Source: Crithidia expoeki (taxonomy: Eukaryota; Euglenozoa; Kinetoplastea; Trypanosomatida; Trypanosomatidae). Taken from it: a stretch of DNA of 64,000 bases. The notes below the pieces were generated by a model. The model did no database searches and had not been told where the DNA came from. It saw nothing but the letters and a program-made list of their open reading frames with translations. Below, in pieces: positions 1 through 11,758 of the stretch (within the stretch, counting starts at the first letter, position 1; each line of letters starts with the position of its first letter). Location of the stretch: NCBI GenBank assembly GCA_900240875.1, contig OESE01000198.1, positions 186,001 to 250,000 on the forward strand, given 5' to 3'. The translations under genes and the position numbers were made by a program.

Positions 1-586
1 GACTCTTCAGGGCCTTTCTGGCGTGCAGCAGTGCCCTGGATAATTTCTGCGTGGACACGAAGTCGCGCAGCAGTTGTGCGGTGCCGTTGGCCCATGCTGC
101 CTGCTGCTCTGGACGCCACCCTGAAGAAGGAAACGCACAAGGAATATTTGTGGCGTTGCCGCGGTTGTGCCCCACGCTCTGACGGTGTCGCTCACTTGAG
201 GTGTTCCATTGCTGTGCCACCTCCTGAACCCACACCGGCACGCCGTCGACGTAAGGCTGCCCACTGTAAACTTGTGGGTTGTGATCGGTCCCTAAAGAAG
301 GACACAAACACGCCTTCGCAAACACTGATTCCGCAATACCAGCCTTAACAGAAGCAGCACTCTCTGCAGTTGTCTTTGGGTTAACAGAGAGCTGCCGCTG
401 CATGGCGGCTTGCAGCTGCTGCGTCGCCCGCACTTGCAGTTGCATTACATTGTGTGGGAGGTCGAGAGCAGCGCGCTCGTACGCCACCAACGCGTTCAGT
501 GGTACGCCTGCGTACGTCAGCAGCTTCACTGGGGAGCCGGTCGCAGCGGTAGTGTTGGGAGCAGTCATGGGGAACACGTTCCCCAT
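1..586 (-). CDS. Hypothetical protein, N-terminal part (runs off the left edge)
   Basis: The minus strand is open from an ATG at 586 to the window edge: 195 codons without a stop, so the C-terminal part lies outside. A second in-frame ATG at 568 is an alternative start; the upstream one adds the residues MGNVFP. I do not recognise the protein. The visible part has a Gln/Ala-rich stretch likely to be helical (residues about 48-66, with repeated QLQ and QQLQAAMQRQ), then a segment with spaced tryptophans (VWVQEVAQQW, SGWRPEQQAAW) and a basic run near the edge. GC content and codon choice match the other genes here. A pyrimidine-rich tract on the minus strand at 967-1024, followed by AG at 965-966, is a possible splice acceptor. 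That would give a leader of nearly 380 nt, so the start is less sure than the frame. Confidence 0.7.
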   Translation of the reverse strand, partial: MGNVFPMTAPNTTAATGSPVKLLTYAGVPLNALVAYERAALDLPHNVMQLQVRATQQLQAAMQRQLSVNPKTTAESAASVKAGIAESVFAKACLCPSLGTDHNPQVYSGQPYVDGVPVWVQEVAQQWNTSSERHRQSVGHNRGNATNIPCAFPSSGWRPEQQAAWANGTAQLLRDFVSTQKLSRALLHARKALKS

Positions 587-2843
587 GCATTGGACTCCTT
601 CAATGAGTACGTATCTTACGTTGCTGCCTACTGTTTGCTTCGTGTTCTGCTTCTTCTCGTTATTCTTCCTTAACGGATGTTGAGGAGCAGGCAGATCATC
701 TATCGTGAAGAACAGAGTTTATAACTCCTGTCTATTAGTTGGAGTGGGTGTGTATTGACGTCTTCCTCAAAATATCTAGCTGGAATGGAGATTAAGAATG
801 AGTTTTGCGTGACCCATGACAGATTTGGACACGTTCTAAATTAGATCATCTATAGCTCTTCAATGTGGGCAGCTGTCGACCAAATCAGGGAGCTTTGTTA
901 AAAGGGGAGGGTGAGGGGATACTCTACTAGCGTCTTGGAGACAACAACGGCTGTTCTCAATGCGCTGAGAGAGAGGCGAAGAACAAGGACGAAGACCAAA
1001 TTAGAGAGAAAGAGTATAAACCTCAAAAAAAAAAAAAGTGACTTGGAGGAGTTGTTGTTAGGGGTCAAACATCACACAAACATACAGGCCGAAGCTTGCT
1101 ATATTTCAAAGTTTCGTGAAACAAGCGGTGATACACATTTCTTCACCCCTTGCTACAATGTGGATTCACCGTTAACAGACTGTTAGTCAGACCTACGCGC
1201 TACTCTACAGATGGGAACAAAGTCAAGAAAAAAAAAAAATAATCAATGGACATCCAGCCATCCCACATCTATCGCCATTAAAAAACAAGAGCTGTTTATT
1301 TACTTAGCAGCTCTTTGTCCCTTCTTTTCTTTTTCAATTGCCGTTGATTCTTTACATATCAAGTAACAGCAGTTGAAAACGGCATTCAAATAGATGCAGA
1401 AGTACTGAATAGCAACAGTCGAAAGGAGAAATTCAAACCAAAACTCCAAATACGCGATTTACGGATCCGCATCCAATGTAAATAACCCGCTTTTCATTCG
1501 ATCTCCTCTTCGTCAGTTCGCAAAGTGGTATCACGAGAATCGCTTCGTATTGTGTGCGGAAAGACTCTTTGCCGATCTTCAACGTGCAGCGCAACCACGT
1601 CTGCATGACCAGCGAGTACCCTGGCGATTTGGTTGGCAGTTGCTGTTTTTCTTTTTTTTTAGCTGATAACCCTCGTGGGGCGTGCAGTTAAGAGGGGCTG
1701 TTGAGTTTAAAGTAAAAAAAAAAACGGGCCAAATGAGAAGGCAGATATGCCACTTGGTGGCCTTCTTTCTTATCTTTTAGAAAAGGGCGTCGTGCTTAGT
1801 TGGGCGACAAGGATGACGATGCACGGCTGGGGAGACAGAAAGGACGAGGGGCAGAAAGGTGCAAAGAAACAAGAATGGGAAACAGACCGGAGTAAGAAAC
1901 ATGGAAGACAACGGTGAAGAGGGAAAGAAGAAGGCAAGGGAGAGAAACGGAAACGCCGTAAAGCGCACCAACCCGACAGGCACAGCAGCCAGAGAGAAAC
2001 AACAAAAGAGGGGAAGGTGGTGCCTATCCGATGCCCCCGCATCCGGAAAACTTAAAAGAAAAAGAAAAAAGTTGGGAGCAGTAATTGAAACAAACGAAAG
2101 AGGGAACGTGAAGGACAAGTCAAACTAGTGACTGCGTATTAACACACAAGCAGGTATTCAGACAGATTGAAGTGCATACCCAACTAAAAAGGCTCAGGCA
2201 AAGAACAACTCTTTAAGATGACAAGAGAAAAACAAAGGAGAAAAGCGGTCCTTTTTTTTTTCTTTTCACACAAGCAGGCAAAATTCCATTAGATGCTGCT
2301 CCCCGATTCGCCAATTGCGGAAACAAAGCTGGCTGCGTAGCATATCACTATCACACAAAGCAGGCACAGATAAGATGAAGTAGAGTTGAAATAAAAATCC
2401 GAAGCCTGTCACCGGAGAAAAGACACTCAGTCTGTGAAAGTTGATTAGTGCCGTGGGAATGAGAGGGTAAGGAGCACAAGGAGAGAGAGAAAAGCGACAC
2501 AGCACAAAAACACCAAAGATGGAGGGAGGCGTTGGAAACAACAATGACAGCGGTACTAATAGAATTGAGATTGTACACAAACAATAGAAAGCAAAAACGT
2601 CCACTTCAAACAAGAGAACCCCGAATTCGGCGATGAGAGTGTCAAGCGCCGCGTCTCAACACCAAACTGAGATTCTCTTTTTACTTATTCCCCCGCAACA
2701 GGGCTGATAACGTTTCTTCTCCACCCCCCTTTTTTTTAACAGCGAAAGAGGATACTGAACTGACACAGGGAAGCGAGAGAAGCAATTGTTTTTTTAGACT
2801 TGCTTTTTTTTTTAAATTGCGGAACCACAAACAGTCAGTGAAG
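587..2843. other. Intergenic region, no gene seen
   Basis: No convincing coding region on either strand. The plus strand is purine-rich over about 1840-2125, so the minus strand carries a long pyrimidine-rich stretch. It translates into Phe/Leu/Ser-rich open frames that I treat as artefacts. There are A runs near 1025-1037 and 1230-1240. This should be the 3' UTR of the PH-domain gene plus the leader of the gene at the left edge. Confidence 0.6.
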
Positions 2844-4106
2844 TCACACCGCCGCACCGTGAGCGGATCTGTCAGAATAAGCATCGCTGCGATTGTTGTT
2901 GTTGCCGTTATCATTATACGTGTTTTTCCATATGCCGTCCTGCTTCTCAGGATTCTTCCTCTGCAACACTGTCAGGTTTGGACTCGGTGCAAACACATGT
3001 TGTGTTGGGTGCTTTGACCGTGTCGCTCCGCTTACGTCGTCCGCCATGAGGTCGACCGCGTCCACGTGCCGGCTTAGCTGCGGCAAAGCCGTCTGCGGTG
3101 TGGACTCGTCCGACGCGTGTGCTTTATTAGCGCTGCGCGGGGGGCTCTGCGCCTCGTACGCGGGCACGCTTGGTCCAAGTACATCAAACTGGTGCTCGAT
3201 CTTACGTCGGTACTCCACCTCGTTCTGCAGCTGCATCTCCACCAAGTTCTCCATTGCGGTGTTGTCCGCCCGCCCGTATACGCACTCCACCCGGTACATC
3301 GCGGGTTGAAAGAGGTGCTCGGCCTCCCCTTCATCCCAGCCGAGGCACATGCGGCGCACTTTTACGTGCTCGTCGGCCGTGCACGGGTCGGGGTCGAAGT
3401 AGAAGGTGACACTGCCGGGCAGTGTTGACTCCCTCTTGCCTGTCAACCGACGGTAATTCACGTCGACGGGTTGCGGCCGCCCGGCCTCCAGCGGGTGGCC
3501 CAACGGCACCAGTCGTGTCGCACTCCCCTCGTGCAGAAAGAGCGGCAGATAAGTGGTCCATTTGATGTACTCCTGTGCCGAGTCGGTGCGCAGCAACAGC
3601 AGATACCTCTTGCGGTGCTCCTCGAAGCTAATGCCAAAGTAGTAGTATGTACAGCTGTGGGCGCCGATTCCGGATTTCAACACGTCTTTCGCAGAAACAT
3701 TGAGGCTGCTGTTGTCACCGTCGTTGGTCGAGGAGACGGTCGCGCTGCAAATGCCATTGTGACTGGACTGCGGAACGGCAGGGTGTCGCGCTACGCTAAC
3801 ATCGTCGACCACGTACACCGGCTCTAGTACCACCTCCCCGTGACGCTTCCGGGCGAACGGGATTAACGTCTTCGCGACGGAGGCGCGGAGAGGGAGGTCG
3901 ACCGGGTAGTTGCCCTTTTCGCGCGGGTTCGCGCGGCAAAAGCCGATGCCGTCGTTGGTAAGAAAAACGTAGCGACGATGCCAGCCTTTTGCGGCGAATA
4001 TGCCGCGACGTAGCGCGTACTTCTCTAGCCACCCCTCGCACAGTGGCAACTGCACGGAGCAGTAGCAGACGGAGCTGTGTCGCTTCGGTGAGGCTGGGCG
4101 ATTCAT
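2844..4106 (-). CDS. PH-domain-like protein
   Basis: A 420-residue protein. The frame is open further upstream, but the first ATG is at 4106 (MNRPASPKRHS); the upstream extension has only non-ATG candidates. Residues about 22-48 read GWLEKYALRRG, then KGWHRRYVFL, the typical first strands of a pleckstrin-homology domain. Residues about 155-190 read YYYFGISFEEHRKRYLLLL, then DSAQEYIKWTTYL, fitting the last strands and the C-terminal helix with its conserved Trp. Between them is a longer than usual insert rich in Ser/Asn/Asp. The C-terminal half has a short charged, possibly coiled-coil segment (MQLQNEVEYRRKIEHQF) and an Asn/Ser-rich end. PH domains usually bind phosphoinositides or proteins at membranes; ligand and role here are unknown. 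The PH call rests on pattern recognition, not on a profile search. Confidence 0.75.
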   Translation of the reverse strand: MNRPASPKRHSSVCYCSVQLPLCEGWLEKYALRRGIFAAKGWHRRYVFLTNDGIGFCRANPREKGNYPVDLPLRASVAKTLIPFARKRHGEVVLEPVYVVDDVSVARHPAVPQSSHNGICSATVSSTNDGDNSSLNVSAKDVLKSGIGAHSCTYYYFGISFEEHRKRYLLLLRTDSAQEYIKWTTYLPLFLHEGSATRLVPLGHPLEAGRPQPVDVNYRRLTGKRESTLPGSVTFYFDPDPCTADEHVKVRRMCLGWDEGEAEHLFQPAMYRVECVYGRADNTAMENLVEMQLQNEVEYRRKIEHQFDVLGPSVPAYEAQSPPRSANKAHASDESTPQTALPQLSRHVDAVDLMADDVSGATRSKHPTQHVFAPSPNLTVLQRKNPEKQDGIWKNTYNDNGNNNNRSDAYSDRSAHGAAV

Positions 4107-4935
4107 AACAGAATAGTAATTGATAACAGTGCCCACAAAACGAAGAAGAAACACACGTAGATGTGCAACAAGGGCGAAATGCGTACAAAAGAAGCAGCAG
4201 AAGGAACACCGCGCCTCTCGCAATGAAGTCTGTGAATCGCCTTTTCCCGCCTTTTCGACAACTGAAAAGAACGTGCCACGTCTTCGTTTTTTTTTTTTTT
4301 AATGGGAGATCCACCAAAGGAAAAAGAAATTCGTCGCACCACCAGAGAAAACAACCAAAAAAAAAAAGAAAAAAAAAGGGGGGCTTCTAAAACAGTAAAA
4401 ACGGAAGTTCCTCACAACGAAAACGAGAGAGAAGACACGCGCCAGGTGTGTGTGTGTGTGTGTGTGTTTTGGGAATCTGCAGCGCGCAAAACGGAAGTGA
4501 CGGCACGGGTCTAAAGGAGGTGGAAAAGTGCAGTTCCGATGCAAGATGGAGAGAGAAAACTGTAAAAGGAGAAAAAACGCAGCGGCGGCCACCTTATACC
4601 TGTATCCGCCAATGCGCGTGGCGACACAGTCTTGTACTCTAGGAAAGAAGAAAGAAACAGAGAGAAAAAAAAATATATATATATAAGCATATGAATAGAA
4701 ATATATGTAATTATGTAGGCGTGCGCGTATGCATCAACACTCAGACTAGTAGACGGGCATTCCGAGTAACACGTCTTCTTCCGCGAAGCAACGCCAAAGA
4801 GTCGTGGGAACAAACTGTTAGGAACGTCTTTGAAAAGACCTCAATAGAGTGTAGCGTGGACGTACAGGGGTCTTTTTCTTTTTACAGCACGGAAGGAGCG
4901 GAGACAGCGTAAACTAATTGCCTCAATATAAATAA

Positions 4936-4966
<31 letters not shown>

Positions 4967-6883
4967 CCTAAAAAGTATTGGCTTAGTGGAAGAATGCAAT
5001 GTGTAGCAAACAAAACAGAAGCGCGAGAGATCCGATGTTGAAGTGCGCCGTTTGATTAGCTGCTGTAAAAGAGAAAATGGGAAGGAGTCGTTTCAGGCGA
5101 AAGAAGAAAGGGCAGCTCGTCTTCCGAACTGTTTTGTCTCAAGGTCGATAAAGGTGGAATAACAACAGCAACAACAACTGCGAGGAAAAGAGAAAAGAAC
5201 CAAAAAAAAAAAAACGCAGATCTGCGTCAGTGAGGTATCTTCATCTACCTTGGCAAACCACCGATGTTGCTGAAGGCCCCTGCTTGGAGCCAAACTTCGT
5301 AAAAAGGCTGAGGAAAAATAAGCAAGTGAATAAAACAGTTCTTAGAGCTCAGTTCCACTGGCGCGGTCTTCAAAGCATGCAAATACGAAAAAAGACAAGG
5401 GGATGTGAGAAAGGTGCTGAAGCACGTTGATGCTTGCTGAAAGGACAAGAGACCTAGGAGGGCAAGGGGAGGACAAACAACAAAAGAAAGCAGTTGCGCC
5501 ACGTATGCGCAACGAGTTGGACCTTCCTTTCCTTTCCTTCCTCTCCTCCAGATTGTTACCCAAGAATTGTCTTCCGACTGTTCCCTTAAGCCGGTCTCTA
5601 TCAATGAGAAAAGCAGTGGTGAGTTGAAGTAGTAGTTGCTTTCGATTTCAAGTGGGTTTTGAGCTACGCAACTGCTGCTCCTGAAAGTGGAATAGAATTT
5701 ATGAGGCAGACCCACTTCACAGGCAAATGTACCAACGAGCCGCGAGCGTTCGACGCAAAGATCAACAGGAAAAGAGGGAGTATATTATTGTGTTCTCAGC
5801 AAAATGCTAGCACGATGAAGCGGTGTAAGGGACTCAAGAAGAAAAGAATAGTCGACAAAAAAGTTGGAAAACTTCCATCGCAGTAGTGCGTGTTCGTGTA
5901 CGGTAGAAATAAGAGGGTAGGCAAAGAGAGCAGGGATGAAAAGCTTGTGACGATCCAAGTGATCGCGACAGACAACGCGTAAGAGGTGTGTCTCAGTGCA
6001 TTAGCACCAAAACGTCTACATTGAACAGTATTTCCGTTTGTCAGCATCGGGCCTTCACGTTCAGAACAAAAGCAAAACGATGAAAGAGCCAGAAGAGCAC
6101 TTCAGTTGAGGAAGTAAGCGGTAATGTGTTTGGCAGAGACAGGGTTTTTTGCTTAAAATCCAGCTTCTCTTCCCGTCCACCTCCCCCCCCCAAAAAAAAA
6201 ATAAATAAATAAATAAAAACCACTGGTGTGTCACGATCATTCAGACCGTACCAATTTGACGTTATTAGTTTCTTCTTCTTGATTCGCAATAATGCAAGGA
6301 CAAAATAAACCAGTAAGCCCACCCATCCAAAGACAAAAAAAAAACGACAGCATATCGTACAGCACGCACCATGTGTTTGCGCCGCACATGTCTGGGCTTT
6401 CTCACGACCGCGCCACGTAAAACAATAAGTGTGCGTGCTAAGACAAACAGGAAATAACAAAAAAAAAAGAACCCCAACGACACAGACAGCAGCAGCAGCC
6501 ACAGTTGACGACCTCAGCAAAAACCAGAAGTGAAGGAAGCAAAAAAAAAAAAGAGAGAAAAGAAAAGAAAGGGCCTACCTACGCTAGAGAGGAGAGGTGC
6601 ATGGAGTCGAAAACAAAGAATGCACACGCACACGCCCACAGCCACAACCTCCATTACCTTCAGCAATCTACAAGTTTGTAAAGCTACACGGTATCCTCCG
6701 TTGCCGCGGTAGCGACAGGTTCCGCGGGAAAAAAGGCTGTGCGCAGCGCGAACCGCACACACACGCACGTGAGACAAGAAAGGAAAAGACAATACAGAAT
6801 GCACGTATTCCTCGCTTCTCGTCCACTTCCCTGCTTCCTCCCCCCCCCCCCACACACACACAAATCAAATACTTTTTCCTATT
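4107..6883. other. Intergenic region with microsatellites
   Basis: No supported gene. It holds a (TG)n tract at about 4446-4467, (AT)n at about 4672-4685 and 4945-4964, an (AAAT)n tract near 6200-6217 and several A runs. The minus strand is pyrimidine-rich near 4142-4207 (just upstream of the PH-protein start) and 6535-6572. The latter probably marks RNA-processing signals between the large TPR-like gene's 3' end and the PH gene. Confidence 0.6.
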
Positions 6884-9800
6884 TTACCAGCGTGCCACCA
6901 AGAAGGAAAGCAACGACACCAACATCGCGTCCGCGCCCGGGTAGAGCGTAATCTCTGCCGCACAGTAACTTTTCGTCACCATCCCGTACAGTACGGGGTT
7001 CACCTTCACCTCGGCTATAATGTCGGCACCGCCGTTCGTCGTCTCCGGCTCCGCCCTGCCAGCCACCGCGCCACCGCTGACGCGCTGCGAGCGCCAAATC
7101 GTAAAGTACCCTGGCTGTGTCGATGTGTTGGAGGCAACGCTGCTGCTGCCTCCGCCACTGTTCACCGTGCCGGTCACACCAACCGACGAGCCGCAGTTGT
7201 TGCTATTCACCGCCGACGAAGGCGGCCGCGGGGACGCCTTGACGGCGTCCCCGACCACGGGCGTGGCGAGGACAGCCTGACCGGGCGAGGCGCGGTGCGG
7301 GCCGGCATTCCCTGTCCCACTCGCATTACTACTTGCACCACCACTGTTGTGCACAGCACCGCTCACATTAATTACGCTGGTCGGTGTGGTGTTGGCGGTG
7401 GCGGTTGCTGTCGCGTACTTTTGCGAGGCAAGGGCAGAGCTGGCTGCACTGACTTTGCCCTTCACGATAAGGGGTGGAGCTTCGTCCACGCGCCCAGACG
7501 CGGTTGAGGTGACTGTTGCTGCTGCTGGTGCTGCCGGCAACGTCGTCACACGAGCCGCGCCGTCGTTGTTGGCAGGTTGGATGCGCTTGCGGGCGGTGTA
7601 CAGCACCTCATCACTCGGCCGCCACCCGCCGCCGCTGCTGCTGTTGCTACTCTGATTGCCGTTGCTGGTCAGAGACAGGGTGTACTGCGACTGGTTGTTC
7701 ATAGCGACGCAGCTCGCGAAGGTGCGGCCGATCGGTGTGGTTAAGTAGAGGGTGTTGCTAAATGGCATCCAACTTTCCTTGATGATGTACTGCAGGCATC
7801 GCTTGTCCCCCAGGTAGACATAGCCGGTAACCTTCGACTGTGCATCCACAGAGAAGCAGAGAACGTGCTTCTGCATGTCCGTCTCGTCTGAGATGGAGAA
7901 TTCTTCCTGATCGGCCATCCGACCATCAAAGACCAGCTTCCACGTCACCGGATGTGAATCCCGCACGATCCACGGCGAAACGTAGCGATCCGAGGCGACG
8001 CAGTAGTCGGGGTATGACCGCCGGCCCGTGCCGTAGAAGATGGGCGGCGGCAGGTTGTTCACCAATTCACGGTAGCGTCGGCTGACAGAGCTGATCTTCT
8101 TCAGGGTTGTCGCTCCTACGTACTCCAGTGCGGGGATCAGTTCCACACTGCGCAGCCGCACGGACAACACCTCGGCTAGCGAGAACGCGATCGTCTGCCC
8201 GCCGATCATACGCGAGGACGCTTTGACGGGGCGCTGCGATGCCGCACTTGCAGCGTGGGCTGTCACCCACGTGTTGGATGGCGGCGTGCGAATCGCCGCA
8301 CGCGCTGCGTTCATACTCGCCACGGTGGTCGTCAGTGGCGTTTTCGCACCGCGTATCGAAACGCCAGCGCATGTTGTGCTGCCCGGAGTACTCCAACAAC
8401 CAGCATCACTGGTGCCGTTGCGACTGTTCGGGTTGCTGGTGCCGTTGCTGCTATAATTTGCGTTAGCGGTGATGACGGCCTGCTCGAGGGGGGTGATAGC
8501 AGCGGTGGTGGTGCCGCCGGCTATTCCGTACACACCCGTTTCCTTGTACACTTCCGCGTAGGCGCGGCGCAAGTCAGAGGCGCGGAGATCAACAAAGCGC
8601 ACGCCGTACTTGACGGAGCCGAGCAGCGGGCTGTCGAAGTACAGGAAGCAGCAGAGATTCTCGTGAAGCTCGTAGCAGACGGCGCCGGAGTAGCCGCCCC
8701 AGCTGCGCGGATGCAGCATTGACACTCCACAGTGCGCCTTGGGAATTACATCCGGAAAACTGTAGGATTCGTGGTAGACTCCGTCGGGTGCCAGGACCCC
8801 GACAAAGCGCAACGGTGTGTGAGTGTTGTTTTCTATAGAGATGACCAGGCCGCCGCGCGTGCCGGAGATGCGGCGGTCGAGCAGCGTCATAGTGGAGCTG
8901 AGGACGGTGGAAGGGACGGTGTGCGACTGCCACATCGCCAGCAGTGCCCGCGACTCGCTCGCCAGCCGTCGCCACATGGACAGCTCATTCGGCGACATGC
9001 CGCACTGCAACAAGTTACTCACGTACGACGCCGACGGCGACTCGTCCTCGCCGGTGCCGTCGGCAGGCACACTCATGTTGGGGTTAGCGGAGCCGGCGGT
9101 GGCAGAGGTGCCCTGCGACATCTGCCTGTCAAACGGCGAGGCGGTGAAGCTACCCGTGCCATTGTTGTTAACGTTGTCGGCGCCGACGCGGCCACGCGTG
9201 GTGCGGCTCGCATTCAACAACGGTGTGGCAGGTTCGCCCCGGAAAGAGGGATGACCACTGTTGGTTCCTGTTGGACTTGTGGGACCGCTAAAAGAACTGC
9301 CGAGGTTGGTACGGTGGGTACTGCGCTCCTGTATCTCGTACTCGCGCCGGGTGACGCCCATGTCCCGCACCTCCTCCATCTGGAACCCGCGGTCGGCCCA
9401 GAAAGTCTCATCGCTGTTCGTCTCTTGACTCCAGCCGTCGACGACGATCTTGCCGGCAGCGATTGCCTGCTGCATCGAGCGGAGCAGCGCCTCAGCGGTG
9501 TCGAAGGCACCGGCAGACTCGATGATGTTAAATTGGCGCCGCTGCTCGCGGCCAACGTTAAAGTACGCCTCTGCCGACTGTCCCTGCGAGACCTCCACCG
9601 CATTTTCCGCGTCCTGCAGCGCGCGGGCGTGCTGTCTCAGCGCGCTGAACGCCTCGCAGCGAATGAGCAGCAGCCGCAGCACCTGGGTCCGATTGAAGAT
9701 GTGCCGCTTGCTCAACCACTCCGCGCTGCCGGCGGGGAGGGAGACAGAGGAGGTGTTGTACACGGTGGGGGCAGGGGACGTTATGGCGACGCCGACAGAG

Positions 9801-10159
9801 CCGGCCGTAAACCACTGCAACGAAGTCGTCGAGGTGTGTCTGGTGCGAGCAGGGGCACCCGTCATGTGCGGCCGATTCCCCTCCGCATTACCACTACCGC
9901 CGCCACCGCTACTACTGTTGCCGCCACCAGTCGAGGACACGTCGGCTGGTCGTGTGTAGCTCGCGGAGCTGCTGATGTTGCTGGCGATGATGTCGGCGTT
10001 GTACTCCTTACCGCCCGAGAGCGGCGGGAGGCCATCGGCGTTGGCTAAGGCGTGCGTGACGATGGTGATGGCGCCCTGTGGGTTATTGTGTAGGTGAAGT
10101 TCTTCGAAGGCGCGCCGGATCACCTCATGCATCGTCCCACCCGGCTTTTCATAATTCAT
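6884..10159 (-). CDS. Large protein with TPR-like helices and a possible actinoporin-fold domain
   Basis: A 1091-residue protein from an ATG at 10159 (MNYEKPGGTMHEV). Residues about 1-40 and 155-230 resemble tetratricopeptide helices, with blocks such as ALQDAENAVEV, SAEAYFNVG and AGAFDTAEAL. Residues about 410-545 contain a domain with SIENNTHTPLRF, FPDVIPKAHCG, YSGAVCYELHENL, FDSPLLGSVKYGVRF and LRRAYAEVYKE. The order and spacing recall the actinoporin-like beta-sandwich family (N-T, then P..IP, G..G..Y, F..P, and a C-terminal A..Y..Y helix), but this is remote and by eye. Residues about 700-820 form a second globular region (DETDMQKHVLCFSV, KVTGYVYLGDKRC), possibly continued by the last 70 residues after a long Ser/Asn/Gly-rich insert (about 830-1010). 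It is an intact host gene. Function unknown; no catalytic motif seen. Confidence 0.75.
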   Translation of the reverse strand: MNYEKPGGTMHEVIRRAFEELHLHNNPQGAITIVTHALANADGLPPLSGGKEYNADIIASNISSSASYTRPADVSSTGGGNSSSGGGGSGNAEGNRPHMTGAPARTRHTSTTSLQWFTAGSVGVAITSPAPTVYNTSSVSLPAGSAEWLSKRHIFNRTQVLRLLLIRCEAFSALRQHARALQDAENAVEVSQGQSAEAYFNVGREQRRQFNIIESAGAFDTAEALLRSMQQAIAAGKIVVDGWSQETNSDETFWADRGFQMEEVRDMGVTRREYEIQERSTHRTNLGSSFSGPTSPTGTNSGHPSFRGEPATPLLNASRTTRGRVGADNVNNNGTGSFTASPFDRQMSQGTSATAGSANPNMSVPADGTGEDESPSASYVSNLLQCGMSPNELSMWRRLASESRALLAMWQSHTVPSTVLSSTMTLLDRRISGTRGGLVISIENNTHTPLRFVGVLAPDGVYHESYSFPDVIPKAHCGVSMLHPRSWGGYSGAVCYELHENLCCFLYFDSPLLGSVKYGVRFVDLRASDLRRAYAEVYKETGVYGIAGGTTTAAITPLEQAVITANANYSSNGTSNPNSRNGTSDAGCWSTPGSTTCAGVSIRGAKTPLTTTVASMNAARAAIRTPPSNTWVTAHAASAASQRPVKASSRMIGGQTIAFSLAEVLSVRLRSVELIPALEYVGATTLKKISSVSRRYRELVNNLPPPIFYGTGRRSYPDYCVASDRYVSPWIVRDSHPVTWKLVFDGRMADQEEFSISDETDMQKHVLCFSVDAQSKVTGYVYLGDKRCLQYIIKESWMPFSNTLYLTTPIGRTFASCVAMNNQSQYTLSLTSNGNQSSNSSSGGGWRPSDEVLYTARKRIQPANNDGAARVTTLPAAPAAATVTSTASGRVDEAPPLIVKGKVSAASSALASQKYATATATANTTPTSVINVSGAVHNSGGASSNASGTGNAGPHRASPGQAVLATPVVGDAVKASPRPPSSAVNSNNCGSSVGVTGTVNSGGGSSSVASNTSTQPGYFTIWRSQRVSGGAVAGRAEPETTNGGADIIAEVKVNPVLYGMVTKSYCAAEITLYPGADAMLVSLLSFLVARW

Positions 10160-11758
10160 GGCTACTAAGGAAGAGGGTTGCCAAAGTGGAGAGCAAACAC
10201 AGACACACTTTCACAAAAAAAAAAAATCAGAGGAAAGTGAAACGATGTTGGACGATTTGCTTCGATGGGCTTGATGACGACTTGAATATATTTGATATCG
10301 AAACGCTAAGTTGTGTCTTTCTTATTTTTGTTATTGCCGACGTGTCAGGAGATCAAGCGGGAACAGCAACAACAAAAACAAGAGAGGTGTGAGGTAAATG
10401 ATATATGCAGTGCATGCGCAACGAAGGGAAAGGAAAAAAAAAACAGAAGGTCGAGAAATACATATATATATATAGTCCGCGCGCGTGTGTGTGTGTGTGT
10501 GCTCAACTCTACAGGTAAGTCGCCCACTGTGCAGCCAACACAAAAAAAACAAAGCAGAAGAAGGGAAAAAAAAAACAACAACAATGAAACAAAAACTCGA
10601 AAGAGAAAGAAACCGTACACACCTAACGCTAACTCAACAGGATAGACCCCACCTACAACGCAAAGACTCCAACTCAGTTCGCAATTCCCTTTTTATATGG
10701 AGGCTGGCATGAACAACGATAGATAAGTTGGTTTCCACCTGTCCTGGCGCAATCCAAGGTCGCTGTCATCAAGGAAAAAAAGAAAGAAAACGAAGAGTCG
10801 ACGGTGTCGAGTTTTCTAAATCCAAAACAATTGTATGGAAGCAGCGCAGTACGACGCACGCCAGGCAGCACAAACAGAAATGACCGCAACCTTGAAAATT
10901 ATGGTTCTAATAGAATCGACTTTGCCTTTGCCCTGACTTCAATCTCTCCTTTTGTTTTTTTTACTGAAAAACAGCACGATTTTGTTTTCTTTTGCTTTCT
11001 TTGGCGCTGCCAGTAGCGAGCCGCGTACGAGCTCCGTGTTTCACTACTTGGTAGTCGATCACTACTCCTTACCCATCCTGTTGTAGAAATGCCATCGAAT
11101 GAGTGGGTCAGGCGATGAACACCAGCGGAAAGGGAAAAAAAAAGAGAGAAATGAAGGAAGGAAGGATGCTGCTTTGAAACTTCGCACGAAAACGACTACT
11201 TGAAATAAAACAAAGGTCTTTTTTTTTTTCTGTACAACGCGTTGCTACGGACCCAAAAGAAGATTCTCCGGAGCACTGGAAGATTCCCCGCGCAATCTGT
11301 GGCGCTTGGGCCTGCTACGGTGCGCTAAGAAAAGCATATAACGGTCGACCTAAAAGTCGACACAAGAAAAAGAAAGTTGATTCGCATTTGCTTCTGCAGA
11401 GGTAATAGCCCGCCAACAAACATTGGGTGAACTGCCCCTGCGTTACCAGACGCCTTTAGCTTAAGTGATTACCTCTCTTTTTTTTTATTTTTGTATTCGT
11501 TATTATTTATTGTCAGCGACATAGCAAGGCAACAGCGAGAAGATAGCCTGCGGTACGCCCGCTGCAAACGGAAATGTGGCTCGCACTTAAAGTAACTCGT
11601 TGGCGTCCTGCCTACAAAAAACCCCAGCTCCCGGTTGGCGACTTTTTCTTCGTGTTGTAAACACCCGCCAACATCACACTCTCCTCCCCGCAAAACCCGA
11701 CAAGCAACGGGAAGTACACAGAAAAAACACGTCAGTATTTTTCATTTCTTCAACTACT
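10160..11758. other. Intergenic region, no gene seen
   Basis: AT-rich and low complexity. Contains (AT)n at about 10460-10473, (TG)n at about 10485-10500, A runs near 10437 and 10567, and T runs on the plus strand near 11219-11229 and 11480. Open frames here are short and pyrimidine-biased. It should hold the 3' UTR of prefoldin 4 and the leader of the large TPR-like gene. Confidence 0.55.

Noticed and set aside
2266-2613. 115-residue minus-strand open frame
   Set aside because: Pyrimidine-rich translation in a UTR-like region, no motif.
5245-5715. 156-residue minus-strand open frame
   Set aside because: Intergenic composition, no recognisable domain. The frame begins in sequence with no nearby splice signal that I could define.
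6041-6520. 159-residue minus-strand open frame with hydrophobic stretches
   Set aside because: Hydrophobicity comes from T-rich homopolymers on the minus strand; not a plausible membrane protein.
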